DNA of 21,900 bases from CBFCZU01 sp965602635 (GTDB lineage Bacteria; Planctomycetota; Phycisphaerae; SM23-33). Of the stretch, positions 21,568-21,900 are shown in pieces. The DNA lies in contig CBFCZU010000041.1 of NCBI GenBank assembly GCA_965602635.1, positions 1 to 21,900 on the forward strand. Reading direction: 5' to 3'. Position numbers and translations under genes: made by a program. Positions within the stretch are counted from its first letter, which is position 1, and each line of letters begins with the position of its first letter. The notes under the pieces were generated by a model that saw only the letters and a program-made list of their open reading frames with translations, made no database searches and was not told where the DNA came from.

Positions 21568-21900
21568 ATGGTGACGGCAACGACAGACGAGGCGGCCGTA
21601 GTGGTCATCGACGACGAAGAGTCGATCCGCGAGGGCTGCCGTCAGACACTGAATGCCGAAGGCTACCGGGCAATGGTGGCCCAGGACGGCCAGCGGGGGG
21701 TGGCCCTGGTGGAGCGGGACAGGCCCGACGTGGCCTTGGTGGACCTCAAGATGCCCGGCATGAGCGGCATGGAGGTGCTCGAACGGATCCACCAGATCGA
21801 TCCGGAAATCATAACGATCGTCATCACCGGCTACGGGACGATACAGTCGGCGGTGGAGGCGATGAAGGCGGGCGCCTTCGACTATCTGACCAAGCCGTTC
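21568..21900 (+). CDS. Second NtrC-like response regulator (N-terminal part; cut by window edge)
   Basis: 111 codons are visible and the frame is open at the right edge. The receiver domain has the acidic pair in VVVIDDEES, the phospho-acceptor Asp in LVDLKMPGMSG, the Thr in VITGYGT and the Lys in LTKPF. It is strikingly similar to the receiver of the regulator at 19291 (both share IDDEES-R-GC-QTL-AEGYR, PGM-GMEVL, VITGY-TI-SAV-AMK-GA), so the two are paralogs and an AAA+ sigma-54 domain is likely but not seen. GGAG lies 11 nt before the ATG, a rather long gap. It starts 30 bp after the stand-alone receiver gene. Confidence 0.85.
   Translation, partial: MVTATTDEAAVVVIDDEESIREGCRQTLNAEGYRAMVAQDGQRGVALVERDRPDVALVDLKMPGMSGMEVLERIHQIDPEIITIVITGYGTIQSAVEAMKAGAFDYLTKPF

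Overview
The window is GC-rich bacterial DNA and most likely comes from a planctomycete (Phycisphaerae-like). The evidence for this is a type II-secretion-type pseudopilin with an H-X9-DG motif, a PEP-CTERM exported protein, Ala/Pro-rich exported proteins with 'ASAPAASRP'-type linkers, several lipoproteins, and a BatA-type membrane protein. I assigned it from protein style only. No rRNA or tRNA genes, CRISPR arrays or transposases were recognised.

Left part (1-9100, all on the minus strand). An Aquifex-type aconitase (2569-4647) is followed closely by a two-domain LEA14-like lipoprotein (1736-2557), an exported protein with a duplicated C-terminal-type module (694-1656), and the start of a BatA-like membrane protein that runs off the left edge (1-634). 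Upstream of these are a 615-aa exported protein with its own promoter (4792-6639), the pseudopilin (6956-8002), a small lipoprotein (8071-8508) and a probable 55-aa protein (8929-9096).

Middle (9290-14000). A class II J-domain protein starts almost at its own predicted transcription start and is translationally coupled to a two-TM protein (both +). These converge on a minus-strand pair: a glycogen debranching enzyme of the amylo-alpha-1,6-glucosidase type (11902-13959), then an exported membrane protein (10656-11867). The two converging units end in the same CTAG.

13960-14727 is a repeat-rich non-coding gap. It holds a decamer array with CGGAA every 10 bp, two four-copy heptamer arrays, a 24-bp direct repeat and several strong hairpins. 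To its right are an exported S41-family peptidase (14728-16074) and a PEP-CTERM protein (16398-17108) with a consensus sigma-70-type promoter and a structured leader.

Right end (17369-21900). This is a signalling cluster: a Cache/HAMP histidine kinase overlapping an NtrC-family sigma-54 activator by ATGA, then a stand-alone receiver protein and the start of a second NtrC-like regulator.

The most striking feature is a 184-bp intergenic element present twice (6774-6957 and 20907-21090). The copies are gap-free and about 91% identical by hand alignment. Almost the whole element folds: a hairpin, a cloverleaf of three arms, a 13-bp hairpin and a closing hairpin. Differences fall mainly in loops, or change stem pairs without breaking them. 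Copy 1 provides part of the stop codon of the pseudopilin. Copy 2 separates the two signalling units, and a good sigma-54 promoter-like sequence lies across its left edge.
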